From: Cylindrobasidium torrendii FP15055 ss-10
Taxonomy: Eukaryota > Basidiomycota > Agaricomycetes > Agaricales > Physalacriaceae
Direction: 5' to 3'
Assembly (NCBI GenBank): GCA_000934385.1
Contig: KN880440.1
Location: 229,206 to 293,205, forward strand
DNA: 64,000 bases
Shown here: one piece after another, positions 10,896-24,136 of the stretch
How positions within the stretch are numbered: position 1 is the stretch's first letter
How the letters are laid out: each line of letters begins with the position of its first letter
The notes under the pieces: generated by a model
The model's database searches: none
What the model saw: only the letters and a program-made list of their open reading frames with translations
Told to the model about the DNA's origin: nothing
Program-made: the position numbers and the translations under genes

Positions 10896-13800
10896 CTAAG
10901 CATCCCAATCCTCGAGCGTAAATGCAATTACACCAAACGTAGGTGCAGCATCGTCCGTTCCGCCTGATAACGCCTCTACATTGCGTCTCACAAACTTGAC
11001 GAGCACATCCAATTCAGAGGATATCCTGTCAAGGTTGTCGAGGTCATCCCCGGGTGCTGCTTCCTCGCGGTCCACGGTGGAAGAGGTTTTGGGCTCTGGC
11101 ATTACTTCCTCGTCTTCATCTTCGGAATCGTCATTGGAGTCGCTGTCAACTTCAATGCTCATAGTGTTTCGTCGTTGTCTGCGTTGGGTTCGTGTTCGCC
11201 GCTTCGTTGTGAGGATGGATGCCCGAGAAATGTCCAGCGTGTTGGCACTGCCGGCGAAGGATACGAAAATATCGCTGAACGAGAGCGCCATGTCCAGGAT
11301 AGATAAAATAGACCGGTGAATCGGGGAAGCCTATGACAAACTATCAGAGAGTGGGACTGATAAGGAGGAAGCCATACATCATCCTTTAAGAGACAGCGTT
11401 CGTACAACGAGTCAACCCTAGAGTCCGATGAGTATAGAGGATGAAATAAAGTTCGGATGTAACAAGACTCACTGTATCTCGTGTAGTTGAATAATTTCGT
11501 CCAGCGACGAAGCATTGCGCAGAGCTTGGTGGAACTCCAGAACGCGCGTTTCGATTGCCTAGAACTATTTGTCAACGAAGTTCACAGCGAGCTGCACCAA
11601 TAACTACATAGGTCGTGATAAAGTCCAATAGCCCGCTTGATAACCATTAGAGTAACTATAAACATCAAATGTAAAACTTACTTGATGAACCAGCTCAAAC
11701 GACTCCTCACTGCATAAAATGTTTTCATTTCATCCATCCGCCTCCGGTCACCCCTCATCAATATCCTGTCCAATATCCCCTTTGCCCGTCGTATCTGTAC
11801 CATGAAAACGAAAATTTCGCCATACATTTGAATCGTGCGCGGTGTGAAGATGTAGACAAGAGGAAACGGTACGGCATAGTCCATTGCCATGCCGTCGAAG
11901 CTTCGTACGCTGCGATTCGGCTTCCTACCTCTGTATGAGAGACGCACAAGTGAAGGTTGAATCCAGCCCTGCGCACCAGGCCGCAGCCCTGCGACTACAG
12001 CGTCTCGGAATGTCGTGTTGAGAAAATGGAAATCCGTCCAGGATTTCCCGCTATCGATCTTCATTTGTATGAGGAGCAGTGCAATTCAGTTTGGGGAAAA
12101 CGCACCTTGACAAAGAGAGAATCACAAAAATGACTGAGACTGTCTCCCTTGCGCATGAGGTACAGGTTCTCGATGGCATGGAGCGTGGGCCAGAAATTAC
12201 ATTCGTCTAACAGCGCGCTGGAAAGTGCGCGCGCCGTTCGTTGGCAGTAGGGTGCAAGTTCGTCGTGGATCAAGCCCGAAAGGGTATCGACCGACACAGA
12301 AAACAACCCGCCAGCTTCATCTACTTCTTTCGTAGCATGGGACACAAGCTGTGCGAGTGACGACTTCTTCCAGCCTATAAAGTCCGTGGGCATGGGTATG
12401 CTAAGAGCCTTCAAGAGCCCAATTGCTTTTCCAGAAGCAAGTACCGACTCAGCAACTGGCCGGAAGAACGCGGGGAGGCCTTTGCTCCTGCCATCATCGT
12501 CTTCAAGGCGGAGTGTATACCCTTCAGACCAGTAGTCCGCATCGAGAAGCCCGACACCAAACATCCCGGCCCCGAGACCGTTGCTCTCGATGAAAAATTC
12601 GTCTTCTAGGTCATCAGCATCACCCACTCCCATGCCATCCTTGAGCCATTGCCCTACCATGCCCCAGAGCGGCTCCGAGCTTCGTACGAAGACGCGCATC
12701 AAGACACCCGCAGTTTTGGTCTCCCCCCGCTCGAGGTTCTGCTGAATCGCATGAAACAATTCGTCCAACAGCGCCGCTGTAGTTGCAGCCGGAGACATCC
12801 TTAGAGGGTGCGTCAAGTCACCGAACACTGCTTGTACCACCCGGCGCAGAACGACAAATGACTCTTCAAAGACATTCCGCAATTGGATCTCTAGCGAAAG
12901 AAGGCTGACCACCCGAGAAGCCCCAGAAATCCCGGCGCCCGCGCGAATGATGTCTTCCTCCATCTTGCCACACCAGGTATCAAGCAAGCCAATTTCTTGG
13001 TCTACGGCGTCAGCGAAAGCCTCAAGGGTCCGTGTGCGTGATTTGGAGCTATTGGGGGCGTTGAAGACCCTTGAGACGAAATGGCGCAAGTCCTGGAGAG
13101 AGGTGCATTTCTCCGCCAACGAATTGAAGATAGACATCTGGGAAGCGAGGGACAGGTGCAATAGACGCGGAGTTGTAACGGTCACTCGAAAAGCATCGTC
13201 TTGCCAGTGGAAGACCACATTTTTCCGACCTTGCAGAGCAAACAGGATCTCACGCACTGCGTCGTGCTCGTAGATGTATTTCTAGAGAATGCTTGTTTGA
13301 GTAACATCGTCGCCTAGCGAAGGTAGCACGTTGACCACCTCACTCAAATGCACGAGGTCTGTCGACACGTTGAGGCGTTCGCGCGTGAGCACTCTTTGGA
13401 TAGTGGGTCCTTTGTAGATATTAACAAACCTGTTTTCGGATGCGACTGCACACTAACCAAGGGTACTGGCATCACCGAAATCGAATTTAGAACCATCATG
13501 GTCAATCGGTATTTTCCATTCCTGTCGCCAGTACTGCTTAGATTGCAAATCCTCAACTTCCTTGCGATTCGAAATGGATAGTTGAACATCGGGGACGGAG
13601 GCGCTATGCGGAAGCCTTGGCTCTAAGAACGGTGGAGGTGTCGTAGGGGGACTGGGTAGAGCATCAGAGTCATCTACCTCCAAGTCCTCCGAGCTCAAAG
13701 TCCACACGGAGAGCTCGTCGTCGCTATCCGAAGGGACGTCGTCTCTACCATTGCCTGAGATTCCATCCCAATGGTCGCCTTCGAATGGCTCTTCCTGCAG

Positions 13801-14695
13801 GATTTTCTCCCAGGTAAGCTTTTCATTTTCCCGACCCGTGGTAGCAATGTCTGTGAGATAGAAGGAAGCAAAGGAAAGTGTGCTCTGCCCTGGAGGGCTT
13901 GATAATGCCAGCTTGTCGCGTGTGAGCAAGAGAAAAGGCATGGTGATGCACGCTTACAAGAAATTGAAGGTGTTGCGGGATCAGGTCAGTCTATGACGGG
14001 GTTACCAGGATGACCGCGTAGAGAATGACCCTTACGCACCTTGATTTCCTCGTCCAAGTCGTGGGCTTGGCCACTGTGCTCCTTCAAACTTTGGTGTGCC
14101 TTCTCAAGTGCTTCAGCTAGCTCGTCGTGTGACTGAATCCGGGCTTTTTGGGCGTGTCTGTTGCATATTATGGTAATCCTACCTGAGAACCTTACGGAGA
14201 CACTCACCCGCGTAGTCTTGCATCAACCTGCGTGCGGTCTTGCACAACGCCGTACTTATTGAGCATCATGCCTTCGAGACTCAGAGTGCGCACGGAATAG
14301 TCTATGGCAGCATGGTATTCATCCTCATTTTCGTCGCCTTGAATGCCTCGTACTAGCTGTTCGCATAGGTTTGTGAGTTTGAGCCGATTTGCTTGCATCA
14401 AACGCGACTGGGGCCGCTGAGCAGCACGGGACCCGGGGCGCACAGACGCGCTTGATCCAGGCCGGGGATAAGTCCCTTGGCTAGGGGCATTGGATTGCGT
14501 TTGATTGTGACCACGAAAGCCGGTGCTAGACGACGGACGTGCTGCTGTCCTGGAAGGGGGCCGTGTTCCGCTGGGAGAAGGTCGCACGCCCTGGCTGGAT
14601 GAGGGCCGACTGACATGCCCGGGAGGGGGCTGAATGACAGCAGAGCGCGGACGACGCGTCGATGAAGGCGGTTTCTCGGATTCTGTCCGTTTCAT
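10896..14695 (-). CDS. gamma-tubulin complex component 5 (GCP5)
   Basis: GCP5 is a subunit of the gamma-tubulin ring complex that nucleates microtubules at spindle pole bodies. After a low-complexity Ser/Pro/Arg N terminus (about 110 residues) comes KLTNLCEQLVRGIQG, which corresponds to the start of animal GCP5. Later exons give EEIKTDLIPQHLQFLLALSS, LTWEKILQEEPFEGDHWDGI, QSKQYWRQEWKI, REILFALQGRKNVVFHWQDD, ADYWSEGYTLRL, LLKALSIPMPTDFIGWKK, ENLYLMRKGDSLSHFCDSLF, and a C-terminal GRIP2 region (PFPLVYIFTPRTIQMYGEIF, QIRRAKGILDRILMR). Reading the N-terminal ORFs as one gene depends on a 46-nt intron near 13920-13966. Its start codon is 65 bp from that of the divergent AP-3 mu gene. Confidence 0.9.
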
Positions 14696-14760
14696 GGTGG
14701 TCTATGCCAACATCTACAACGCGATCTCGATCAACTCACTACTGTCTACTTCTGCACACC
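14696..14760. promoter_or_regulatory. 65-bp bidirectional promoter between GCP5 and AP-3 mu
   Basis: The two start codons face away from each other with only 65 bp between them, so both 5' UTRs and core promoters must fit here or overlap the partner's coding sequence. No TATA box is seen. A CGACGCGTCG palindrome sits just inside the GCP5 coding region at 14652-14661. Confidence 0.6.
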
Positions 14761-15919
14761 ATGCCGCTTGATGGACTTTTCATCCTCGATGCCAGCCGAC
14801 GCCCAATCCTACAATCAACGACCGCGCTTCTCTATGACCAAGTCAGCGTGCCTTATAATGACATCCATTTGGTCTGTGGAATATCCCCACCAACGGACCC
14901 ACTACTGGGGATCGCATTTTTGAACGCATTTATCGACATCCTCAAGACCTATTTCGGAGAAGGAGTCAACGCAATCGCACTCCAAGATCACTTTGACACC
15001 GTCTACCAACTCATTGCGGAAAGCCTCGACGCGGGACACCCTCTCACCACATCACCGAACGCGTTACGCGAGAGCATCACACCTCCGTCCCTGCTCAACT
15101 CGTTGCTAGGAAGCAACCTCACCGCCGCCAATGCCCCAAAACCGTTCTCTAGCCCAATACCATGGCGTCGGGCTGGGGTCCGTCATACGAACAACGAAAT
15201 TTACTTTGACATCGTCGAGAACCTCAAATGCCTCGTCTCCCGCAATGGGACCACTCTATCCAGCATTGTCATTGGCAGAATAGATGTGGACTCCCGGCTT
15301 TCAGGCGTGCCGGATTGCCTGCTTATGTTCGGAAATCCTGCCGTTATTGCGCAACCTGCCTTCCATCCGTGCATTCGTCTGGCTCGCTGGGCATCTCAGA
15401 AGAGTCTTTCCTTCGTTCCGCCAGATGGAAAATTCGTCCTCGCAGATTATGAGACCACACAAGCCCCGCCTGTACCCATCACTCTCAAAGTTGACGCAAA
15501 CAGTGGGCAGCTTTCCCTGACACTCACCTCGCGAATGACAACACATTCAATGGAGAAGGTCCTGGTAGAGATACCTTTCGGTGGACCTGTGAACGGTCTG
15601 AGAGGATCTGGCTCACCATGGACATGGGATGCGAAATCCAGTGTCTTGCGGTTCGAGATAGCACAGCTCTCACCAAGCGCAAGATACAACCTGAAAGCAG
15701 AGTGGAATCCGGATTCAAGGTATGTGAAAGCCAAGTAATAGTCTTCTTCTACTAACACAAACCAGCCCTTCTCTCACCCACGTCGTACTTATCCGCTTTT
15801 CAATACCATCGCACACTTACTCCTCATTGCGAGTGTCCAAATTCACCGTGAGCGAAGAGTACACACCATTTAAAGGTGTACGGGGTAGAAGTCAAGGTTC
15901 GGTCGAATGGAGATGGTGA
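14761..15919 (+). CDS. APM3: AP-3 adaptor complex medium (mu) subunit
   Basis: Mu subunit of AP-3, which recognises Tyr-based cargo signals for Golgi/endosome-to-vacuole traffic. The N-terminal longin-like domain begins MPLDGLFILDASRRPILQST and includes LLGIAFLNAFIDILKTYFGE. The mu-homology domain follows: PWRRAGVRHTNNEIYFDIVE, SGVPDCLLMFGNPAVI, FHPCIRLARWASQKSLSFVP, DGKFVLADY, PFGGPVNGLRGSGSPWTWDA and SSVLRFEIAQL. One intron near 15719-15764 leads to the last exon (FTVSEEYTPFKGVRG), with stop TGA at 15917-15919. About 400 residues, typical for mu3. It converges on the alpha-galactosidase gene; the two stops are 51 bp apart. Confidence 0.92.
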
Positions 15920-15970
15920 AATATCAATTGTACCGTTACATGGATTTGTACCCCCACACTCCGGCCATTT

Positions 15971-18233
15971 TCAACCCCCCACACGGGTGCCGTTCTGGTC
16001 TGTGCATTGCCACCAAACGCTACACTGAGGATACAAATCTTCCGGCTCGTTGCCATCATCTTGGAGCAAGAGAGCAACTACGCCATGGGGACGAACGTCC
16101 GCGACCGTGATGTTGCGTACCGCCGTGCCGTTATTTGTGTGCGTCCAGAGATCCTATGCATACAATTCAGTCTGGGATGGGCGTGGTACAAAAGAATCGC
16201 ACATGCACGGCATATTGACGCCCAGCACGTATCCAAGGCGACTCGGTCAAGTTGAATGAGAGCGTGTCCGGGACATCCAGTGTGTTGATCTACACATAAG
16301 TTACCATCTGACTGGATAATATTTCTGTCCAAGTGAGTGGTATTACCAGCATGAAGACGACTCCGCCTTGACCATCAGGTTCCGATGTCGGACCCGACCA
16401 GTATTGTGCTGGATGAGTGCTGTTGCTAACATAGTCAGGCTTTCGCATTGGTTAATACAAGTTCACTGCAATACACAATACACTTACGTTAATTCCCCAA
16501 CGGAAAGGTGAGACAGAGGCCCCTTCAACTGGATCCTGGTTGATTTTGATGATTTCTTCGTTCTTTAAGATAGACAGAGTTTCTTCTGTAATTTTGGAAA
16601 GCTGCGCTGGTCAGCTGGAGGCCTGCTCTGTGTCTGACTGGGGCACATACATCGGTGCCAATCTTTGCAAAACAGTGAGACAAAATCACGCGAAAGCATA
16701 TATAAAACGCACGAAAAGTGGCGACTTCAGGAGAGCCCATGCTGTGAAGTGTGTCTTTGACTCCTCGTATGTGAGGTTGCCATTGCCCAGTTGAAGCTAG
16801 ATACATTCTCATCAGTATTGGCGTCCAATGGCTTGCTATGTCCTAACCATATCCAAATCATTTCGCCCATAGAAATCCGTGGCTTGCGTGAGGAACGAAT
16901 TACTGTGCAGCCATCAGAGTGGTTTCGGGCGATCGCGAGTGGCACTAACAAGTTGATAATACTTGCGAGGGAGTTCCACTGCGGGGAGATGTCGCCCGTT
17001 GTCTGCGAAAAACTATTAGATCACAATTAGTGATGGGGGAAAGTCCTGGCATACCCTCCAGCTCTGTCCAAACTGCTTTCCCCATCTGTCATTGTATTTT
17101 ATGAGCAAATTTTGGGCAATGTTTTACCGAACGGCGCGTACATCCAGACTTGGTTCTAGGAAAAAGCTTAGTTCGTCGAAGTTTCTGACAGCACAATCAC
17201 GTACCCAACCCCATGCACACAGAGAAAGGATGACCGGGTCCCCATTGGTTGTCCCCAGTTTAGCTACAGCGTCGGCCATGCGCTGGTACCCTATATAGCG
17301 CCATTAGTAAGCAATCCTAGATTCAAGGGAGTAAATGCTCCTACGACCGACAATTCCAGTCCTAGTGAGTTCGTCGTATGGAACTATGAACATAGTCAAG
17401 CGGTAAGAAAGCGGTGTTTCCGTTTCCAGGTCTCAATAGGCGGACATACTGGCGCAGTTATCGTACCTTTAGGAAGATGGTCAGCAATCACTTGAAAGAG
17501 ATTGCAATAGAGAAGGACGGAAGCCCCTTACTTGAGATAGTCAAAACCCCAGTCGATAAAGGTCTTGAGATCCTTCTCTTCGTTCGACCATGAGCCAGGG
17601 TATCCTCCACAGGTAAACCATCCAGCATCGCTGTACTGAACAAGGTATTCTAAGTAGGCGGAAAGTTTTGGGAGGCTGCACACTCACAATGCCTGCTTTG
17701 CTACGAGAGCCAATTGTGAAGACGATGCGTAGTCCGGGGGAAAACTCGACACGTACAATCCTAGGTCGTGGATTTGGTCCGTCAAGTTCCTCATTCCTCC
17801 GCTGAATTTATCGGGATCTTTATGAAATTTGTGTCCTGTCGAACTATGCATCGCACAAACGTACCCTCGATAATAAGTCCGTCCGCACTCCGGTTCTTCA
17901 TCGCGTAGCAGTCATCGATATTCACAAAATTATATCCAGCATCCTATGACTTTGGAGTTAGACTCCGCACTGTCCTTGTTCGTCCTCGTCGCACCTGAAG
18001 ACCAAGTTCTTGCATAAGTTGTGCTGTCTCCAACACAATGCTTTCGTTGATGTTACATTGATATGCATTCCATGCTGGAAATGTCACGTCAGTCCACCTT
18101 TGCCAGGTGACGTAAATGGGCAAATCCTACTGTTATATCCCAAAGTAGGCAATCGCGCGACACCATTGTCCAGTGCATCGACGCGAGCCATAATACTAAC
18201 CAGCAGACTCGCCAGAGCCATCTGCCATGCCAT
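15971..18233 (-). CDS. secreted alpha-galactosidase, GH27
   Basis: Glycoside hydrolase family 27 enzyme that removes terminal alpha-galactose from oligosaccharides and galactomannans outside the cell. The ATG at 18233 gives a signal peptide ([16 protein letters not shown]) followed by [20 protein letters not shown]. Further exons give [54 protein letters not shown] with the nucleophile Asp in the YDNC motif, [27 protein letters not shown] with the acid/base Asp, and a C-terminal beta-domain ending [20 protein letters not shown] and [17 protein letters not shown]. At least ten small introns interrupt it. Motif order and length are complete for the family. The gene is intron-rich but all key residues are present. 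Confidence 0.9.
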
Positions 18234-18695
18234 ACTTGCAAACACCTATTCTTGACTTCTTGAGATGAACCGCTTGCAGAGGGAATGTCTTGGACGGAGG
18301 GGATGAGCTCAGAAGCCACCTTTGCGCTCCAGTATTTATGGCAGTCCTTTCTAGGGTCGGACCTGAGTGCTGCGTGCGTCAGTGCAGCAAGCTCTTAGCT
18401 GACGGCTGACCGTGAGCTGTGTGATTATAGCTCGTGGCTCGGTGCATCGAAACACTCGTATCTGAGAGTGTATGGCCCCGTGAACGTCGAGTTTCGCCGA
18501 GATCATCCGACGCATATAGTCCAGGTAGTAGGACGACGGTGATCGCGGGACACCAGAGTCTCTCGAGCGTAGGCAATCCGGCCCGTAGCGTACGCGTGAG
18601 CCGCGAGTTCGTTGTTCAAGCGAGAGCTACTCACGAGTCATGAATTTCGAGCAGGATGGTGGATGCATTAGTAGTGCAGTAAAATAATGTGACTA
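18234..18695. other. intergenic, alpha-galactosidase promoter
   Basis: This is the 462 bp between the alpha-galactosidase start and the stop of the SLS1-like gene, both on the minus strand. It should hold the alpha-galactosidase promoter and the SLS1 3' end. I see no gene, RNA or strong promoter motif beyond AT-rich patches. Confidence 0.45.
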
Positions 18696-21167
18696 TTATA
18701 AGAGGGTAGATTGTGCGGATGTCTGCTGTGTGGCAGGTCGAGTTAACTCATCGCATGTCTGTACAAAGCCTTGCCAGCTCGCCGGCGATGTTGCATTCAC
18801 ACACGAAATCTGTAATGCGCATTAGCATTTGTAGTCGGTATGTCGCCACTGTCATCGACGCACCGTGCAAGATCCTGATTTTTGATTGCTCTCCAGATCC
18901 AGGACACTTTCGATCCGCAAATCAAGATGAATGTCTTCCCGGTTGGCAGTGTTTTTATGCTGGCGCACGCTCGTATTCGATGCGAGAATATAACGGTCAC
19001 CATTGTAGTCAAACGACAGTGGTGGCTGGGGTTGGGAAATGGCTGTACTTTCGTCTCGTAAGCTATTATGTCGTTAGAATAGACAATTTGATTTCAAAAT
19101 GGGACTGACAAGCTTTCCAAATCGCCAACGTACCCGACGAGAGCTTCGGGTAAGTCACTCTCGGGTAAGGGTGACATGTTGTTTACCGACAATTGAAGAT
19201 CAACAGGTCTGCAGACGAGTTAAATTTCGCTGGTCATGATGAAGGTGCTGCATACCTGTCAGGCAGCAGCATCACAAGGGAGGAAGAGACCCCTGCAGAG
19301 CATTGCGGTTCTAACGCTCCAACACTGTCAGGATCCTCTGCCCCGAAGCCATGCAAGTTCACATCGAAGTGGATCTGCTTCCATGGTCGAACACCATCAA
19401 CGACAGCATTTGGCATATCACCAATCGCTCTATAGCATACACGATGTAGTACGCGACAGACTTCGGATGCACGGTCCAAGACAGGTGTTGGGACGCTGGT
19501 GACAATTAGGAAGGGTAGAAAATGTCTCGGTAAAAAAAAACTAACCTAGCGAGGAAAGCTCTCTGAATAGAGTTTCGTTTCAACCAGTCGAAGATATCTG
19601 CAGCACTTGAACTACTTTGGTATGGAGGTACAAGTCGATTTCGTGGCCCAGAAGTCGTGAAAACTGAGTGCCCGATGCTGCAATTGTGTAAGCCTGAAGA
19701 ATCATGCAGACCCAAAGTTTACTCACGAGGCAGATACCGTGTTACCTTTAGTAAAGGCTCCCAGCGATTCCATGATACTTTGGATGTTGCATGTTCCCCT
19801 ACATCAAAAGTCAGATGCATTTACGAGGCGTAGTCGTGATACCGACGTTGAGAGCGACAGCGTCTCGCCTTGGTCCAAGAAGGCTCCTGTGGGTTCCTTC
19901 CTCTGACTGGAGCTATACTCGCCCACACGTCGAAGACGGAACGCACAGTCGGTAGACAATGCCCACGGTGTTCCATGAGATGCTAGGAAAGGGTACATAG
20001 CGTATCTCGGTTCAATGTCCAGTTCGGATGGCGTTTGTATGTAGGCTGTAAGATTATTGAATAGTTGTCTGCCATCCTATGGGCAATGGTGAGTGATGTG
20101 CGTAGGTCAATAGAAGATAGACGAGTCGTACTTGAGCTGACACTTGTGTTATTACTCGCGACGCCCTTCGTGCACTTTCAGGCTGGTCTGCACGATGGCT
20201 GATGCGTAGCTAAATAACATTGGCACGAGTTTGATGAGAAGTGCCAACAAGCTACTCACCCTGCCATCGGACAATGTCTCAATAAAGGCCCCACACATGC
20301 GCGAAGCTTTCTGGAGTAGGGAGGGTGACACTGTCGTGTTGATGGGTAGGTCGTAGATGTCTTCCCTGATATTGTTCTTGAAGGCGGTAACATGCTGCTC
20401 AAATGCCCTCAGCGAACCACGCAGTGCTTCTGCCTTCAGCGCAAGGGGGTTAGATGCAAGCGCAATCTTCACACGGTGTTTGGATGTGAGTCCATGCAAG
20501 TCCATCCCGTCTATAGCCAAGTCAAAATAGGAAGCGTTCATGCAAAAAGGGCAGACCTTTGCCCATGAGGAGAAAGCACTCTTGGGGAGTGAGCTGAATG
20601 CCTACGCTTCCAATGAGTTTGGTAAATATAGAAATCGCTGATGCACGCACTTATAGTCTCCGTCTCAGTACTATCTCTTCTTGCCTCAACAATATCTGCG
20701 ACGGAGGCAAATCCCCACGCTTGCTCCATGATCACTGCTGCATATGCATATCTATCCTCCTGCGCTGGAACTTTGAGACCGTAGAGACGAATGAAGCGTG
20801 CAAGTTGTTTTGGTCGGAACGCAAAAGTAATTTTGTCTTGCACAGCGCGGTATTTGGTCTGGAAATCGTCCCGGGCTGGATTTGGCGCAACCTTTGGGCG
20901 GAAGGTTTCGACCTCTTCCACCGTCACGACACGGCGCGACTTTCGGACCCCAGCAAGGTGCTGTTTGACACCGCTTTTCTCAAGAAGCGTAACGATACCG
21001 TTGTGCTCGTCGACTGCCGGCGCGACTTTGGGCACGCGTTTCCGCCGTTTAGGTGGTGAGGACGCGGGGGCGACATTGGGATTATGTGCGGTGGCGGAAG
21101 CAGCAGAAGCATAAGCGCGTACTGCAATGGGAAGCGTCCGGCATCCCACGCTACGCAGGAGGGACAT
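18696..21167 (-). CDS. SLS1-like mitochondrial inner-membrane protein
   Basis: Yeast Sls1 couples mitochondrial transcription and translation at the inner membrane. The ATG at 21167 gives MSLLRSVGCRTLPIAVRAYA, a good import presequence. Next are KYRAVQDKITFAFRPKQLAR, FIRLYGLKVP, and after an intron PQECFLLMGKDGMDLHGLTS followed by KIALASNPLALKAEALRGSL, typical of the SLS1 N-terminal domain. C-terminal exons give DGRQLFNNLTAYIQTP, DIEPRYAMYPFLASHGTPW, ALSTDCAFRLRRV, LSFDYNGDRYILASNTSVRQ and DLRIESVLDLESNQKSG, and end at TAA 18698-18696. The last exons are reconstructed by splicing and are less certain. It is divergent from eIF3b across 126 bp. Confidence 0.8.
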
Positions 21168-21293
21168 GTAGCGCAAGGAAGAGAAGTATAGGCCAAGTGA
21201 TCGAGCGGCATCTCCGGCATCAAGTCCGGCAACAGTGAGCGCTGGTTTTTCGAATCTTTGCCTCACACACTGCCTCTGCGCGAAAACTCCAAT

Positions 21294-23848
21294 ATGGCTA
21301 GCACTAGCACAGAGTACGATGACGATATTGACTTTTCGGACATCGAAGCAAAGTGCGCAAAAATTCGGCTCGGTCTACGCCCTTTTTAACGAGGACATCA
21401 TTCCATCCAGATACGCAGTCAACTACGATGATTCACTCGAAAACACAGTAGTCGTGGATGGACTCCCCATTATCGACAATACCAAACTCGACAGGCTGCT
21501 CACAAAAGTTGCTAAGGAGTTCTCCAAGCGAGGGGCATCAATCAAGGGAGAGGACATCTACTTGCCCTGGGATGAAAAGACGGGAAAAAGCAAAGGGTGC
21601 GTGGCCGTTTCATTTTTATCGCTAATAAACTCAAAGTTACGCGCAGCTATGCTTTTGTTGAGTTCCGCTCTGGGGAGGACGCGGCTACAGCCATCGCGAC
21701 GATGCACAATCACGCATTCGACTCGAAGCATACCTTCAAATTGAACCGATTCGTGGATATCGAACACTTCTCAAACTTGGATGAGACATATATTGAGCCT
21801 CCATCAGAGAAATTCACAGACAAGGAGCATCTTCGTGCATGGCTCGGCGACGCACAAGGACGCGATCAGTTTGTCACCTACCGCGGTGAAGATGTCGAAG
21901 TCTGGTGGCATGGAAAGCCTTCCCAATGCGAACTAGCAATCAAACCAGTACGTTCGTCCAAAACAAGCAGCTCTCTCTCGATACGACTCAGTTCTATAGG
22001 ATTGGAAAGATTTCCTCTATGTTGCTTGGTCCCCGTTGGGCACATACATTTCCACCCTTCACCGTCAAGGTGTCCGCCTATGGGGTGGCGCGTCATTCAA
22101 AGATCAGCAACGCTTCGCCCATCCACTTGTCAAACTCATCGATTTTTCGCCTTGTGAAAACTATATCGTAACTTGGTCCAACGAACCCATCATTGTCCCA
22201 GAGGGAGCCATTCAGGGACCTCAGTACTTCAGTCCCGAGGATGAAGGAAGTAATATGGCTGTTTGGGACATCAAGTCTGGACACCTTTTGCGCACATTCT
22301 CCACGGTTCAAGACGGCGAACAAACCAGAAAATCGCAGATGCCTTGGCCTGCTGTGAAATGGAGCCCAGACGACAAGTTCGTTGCCCGCGTCACCCCAGG
22401 ACAGATGATCAGTGTGTACGAATTACCTGCCATGGGTCTGTACGACAAGAAGAGCATCAAGATCGAGGGCGTTGTGGACTTCGAGTGGTGCCCGCAGGGT
22501 GACAATGACAAGGAGGATGTAGACAAAGAGGCTGCCGCCATCGCTAACGGCGGGAAGGTCACCAAGAAGCCGCGCGAAAACATGATGGCCTATTGGACAC
22601 CCGAAGTCGCCAACCAGCCTGCTCGCGTCACCCTTATGGCATTCCCCAGTAGGACCATCCTTCGCCAAAAGAACTTGTTCAACGTCACTGAGGTACGATT
22701 TTTCAATACGTCCGTACAGACTCTTAACGAGTCCTCTAGTGCAAACTGTACTGGCAAAATCAGGGTGACTTCCTTTGCGTGAAAGTCGACCGCCATACGA
22801 AGACTAAAAAGTCGGTTTACTGTAACCTGGAAATTTTCCGCGTTCGCGAGAAGGACTACCCTGTCGAGGTTGTTGAGCTCAAGGGTGGGTAGCTTGTGTC
22901 ACGGCGCTGGTCGTATCTGATGTTTTTCAGACACTGTGACTGAATTCTCCTGGGAACCGAAAGGCGACCGCTTCGCCATAGTATCAACGAACGACCCCAA
23001 TCTTGGAAATCCCGGCCCCGGTATCACTATCAAAACCGATGTCAGCTTCTACCAGTTGGACAAGACCAAGAACGACTTCAAACTCCTTAGTACGCATCGT
23101 TTCGTCTGCTGCTGTTCTTACTAATTTTTTTACAGAGACGTTACCGAGTCGTACCAGCAATGCCATCCGCTGGTCACCGCGTGGACGCCATGTTGTGCTC
23201 GCGACTGTTGGCTCGTCTAGCAAGTCTGAGCTCGACTTCTGGGATCTGGATTTCCTGTCCGAGGAGCGCCGCGAGGGCCAGGACTGGGGCACAGGGGTAC
23301 AATTGCTTGGTACCGCAGACCACTACGGTGTTACCGACGTTGAGTGGGATCCTAGTGGCCGCTATCTCGCTACCAGTGCGAGTGCTTGGACACACACGGT
23401 CCGTTTTCACCCGAAAATGTGAACGGCGGAAATGCTCATTTTTCCCTAGCTCGAGAACGGCTACGCCATTTGGGACTTCAAGGGTACCGAGCTGGTCAAG
23501 CACATCCAAGACCGCTTCAAGCAGTTCATCTGGCGTCCTCGTCCTCGTTCGCTTCTGACCAAGGCCGCGCAAAAGCAGATCCGCAAGAACCTCAAGGAGT
23601 TCAGTCGTGTGTTCGACGAGGAGGACGCAAGGGAGAGCGTGACTGTGAACGCCGAACTTGTTGCGCTGCGCAAGCGTCTCGTCGACGAGTGGAACGCATG
23701 GAGAACACGCTGTATTAAGGATATGGTGGAGTCTCGCGGCCTCAAGGGCAAGGCTCACTCCAATGGTGACGCTAATACAGCTAAGGAGGAGATTGAGGTC
23801 TGGATTGAAGAGGAGATTGAGACGACTACCGAGGAGGTCGTCGAGTAA
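21294..23848 (+). CDS. PRT1: translation initiation factor eIF3 subunit b (PRT1)
   Basis: Scaffold subunit of eIF3, which brings the 43S complex to mRNA in the cytosol. The protein starts [20 protein letters not shown], then [12 protein letters not shown] and an RRM with [20 protein letters not shown]. An eIF2A-like beta-propeller follows: [92 protein letters not shown] and [20 protein letters not shown]. The C-terminal eIF3i-binding helix contains [15 protein letters not shown], and the tail is acidic. Intron 1 (GTGCGC..CCAG) joins AK to YAVNYD. Several further introns of about 50-60 nt occur. Length about 740 residues, normal for the family. Confidence 0.96.
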
Positions 23849-24136
23849 CTGTTGTATATGTAGATTGTATGGACACGATTGTACTCCTATGCCGCCGTCT
23901 GTACATCCAAGTTATTTGAGTTTCATCCGAGTTTCTAAAATGTGGCTCCCATTGTTCTGGCGGAAGACCGGCATTAAAAAGGTCCAGACCATGTCGGCCG
24001 ATTGTGTTCCCGATATTTGCCGACCAGTTATCTAATCAGATTCGAAATGGGCCGATGATTAGATACCAATTTCTTTCGTCTTCCATCACCCTTGTTTACC
24101 GCTGAATCCGACGGTGTCCTACTCGCTGCCACCAAC

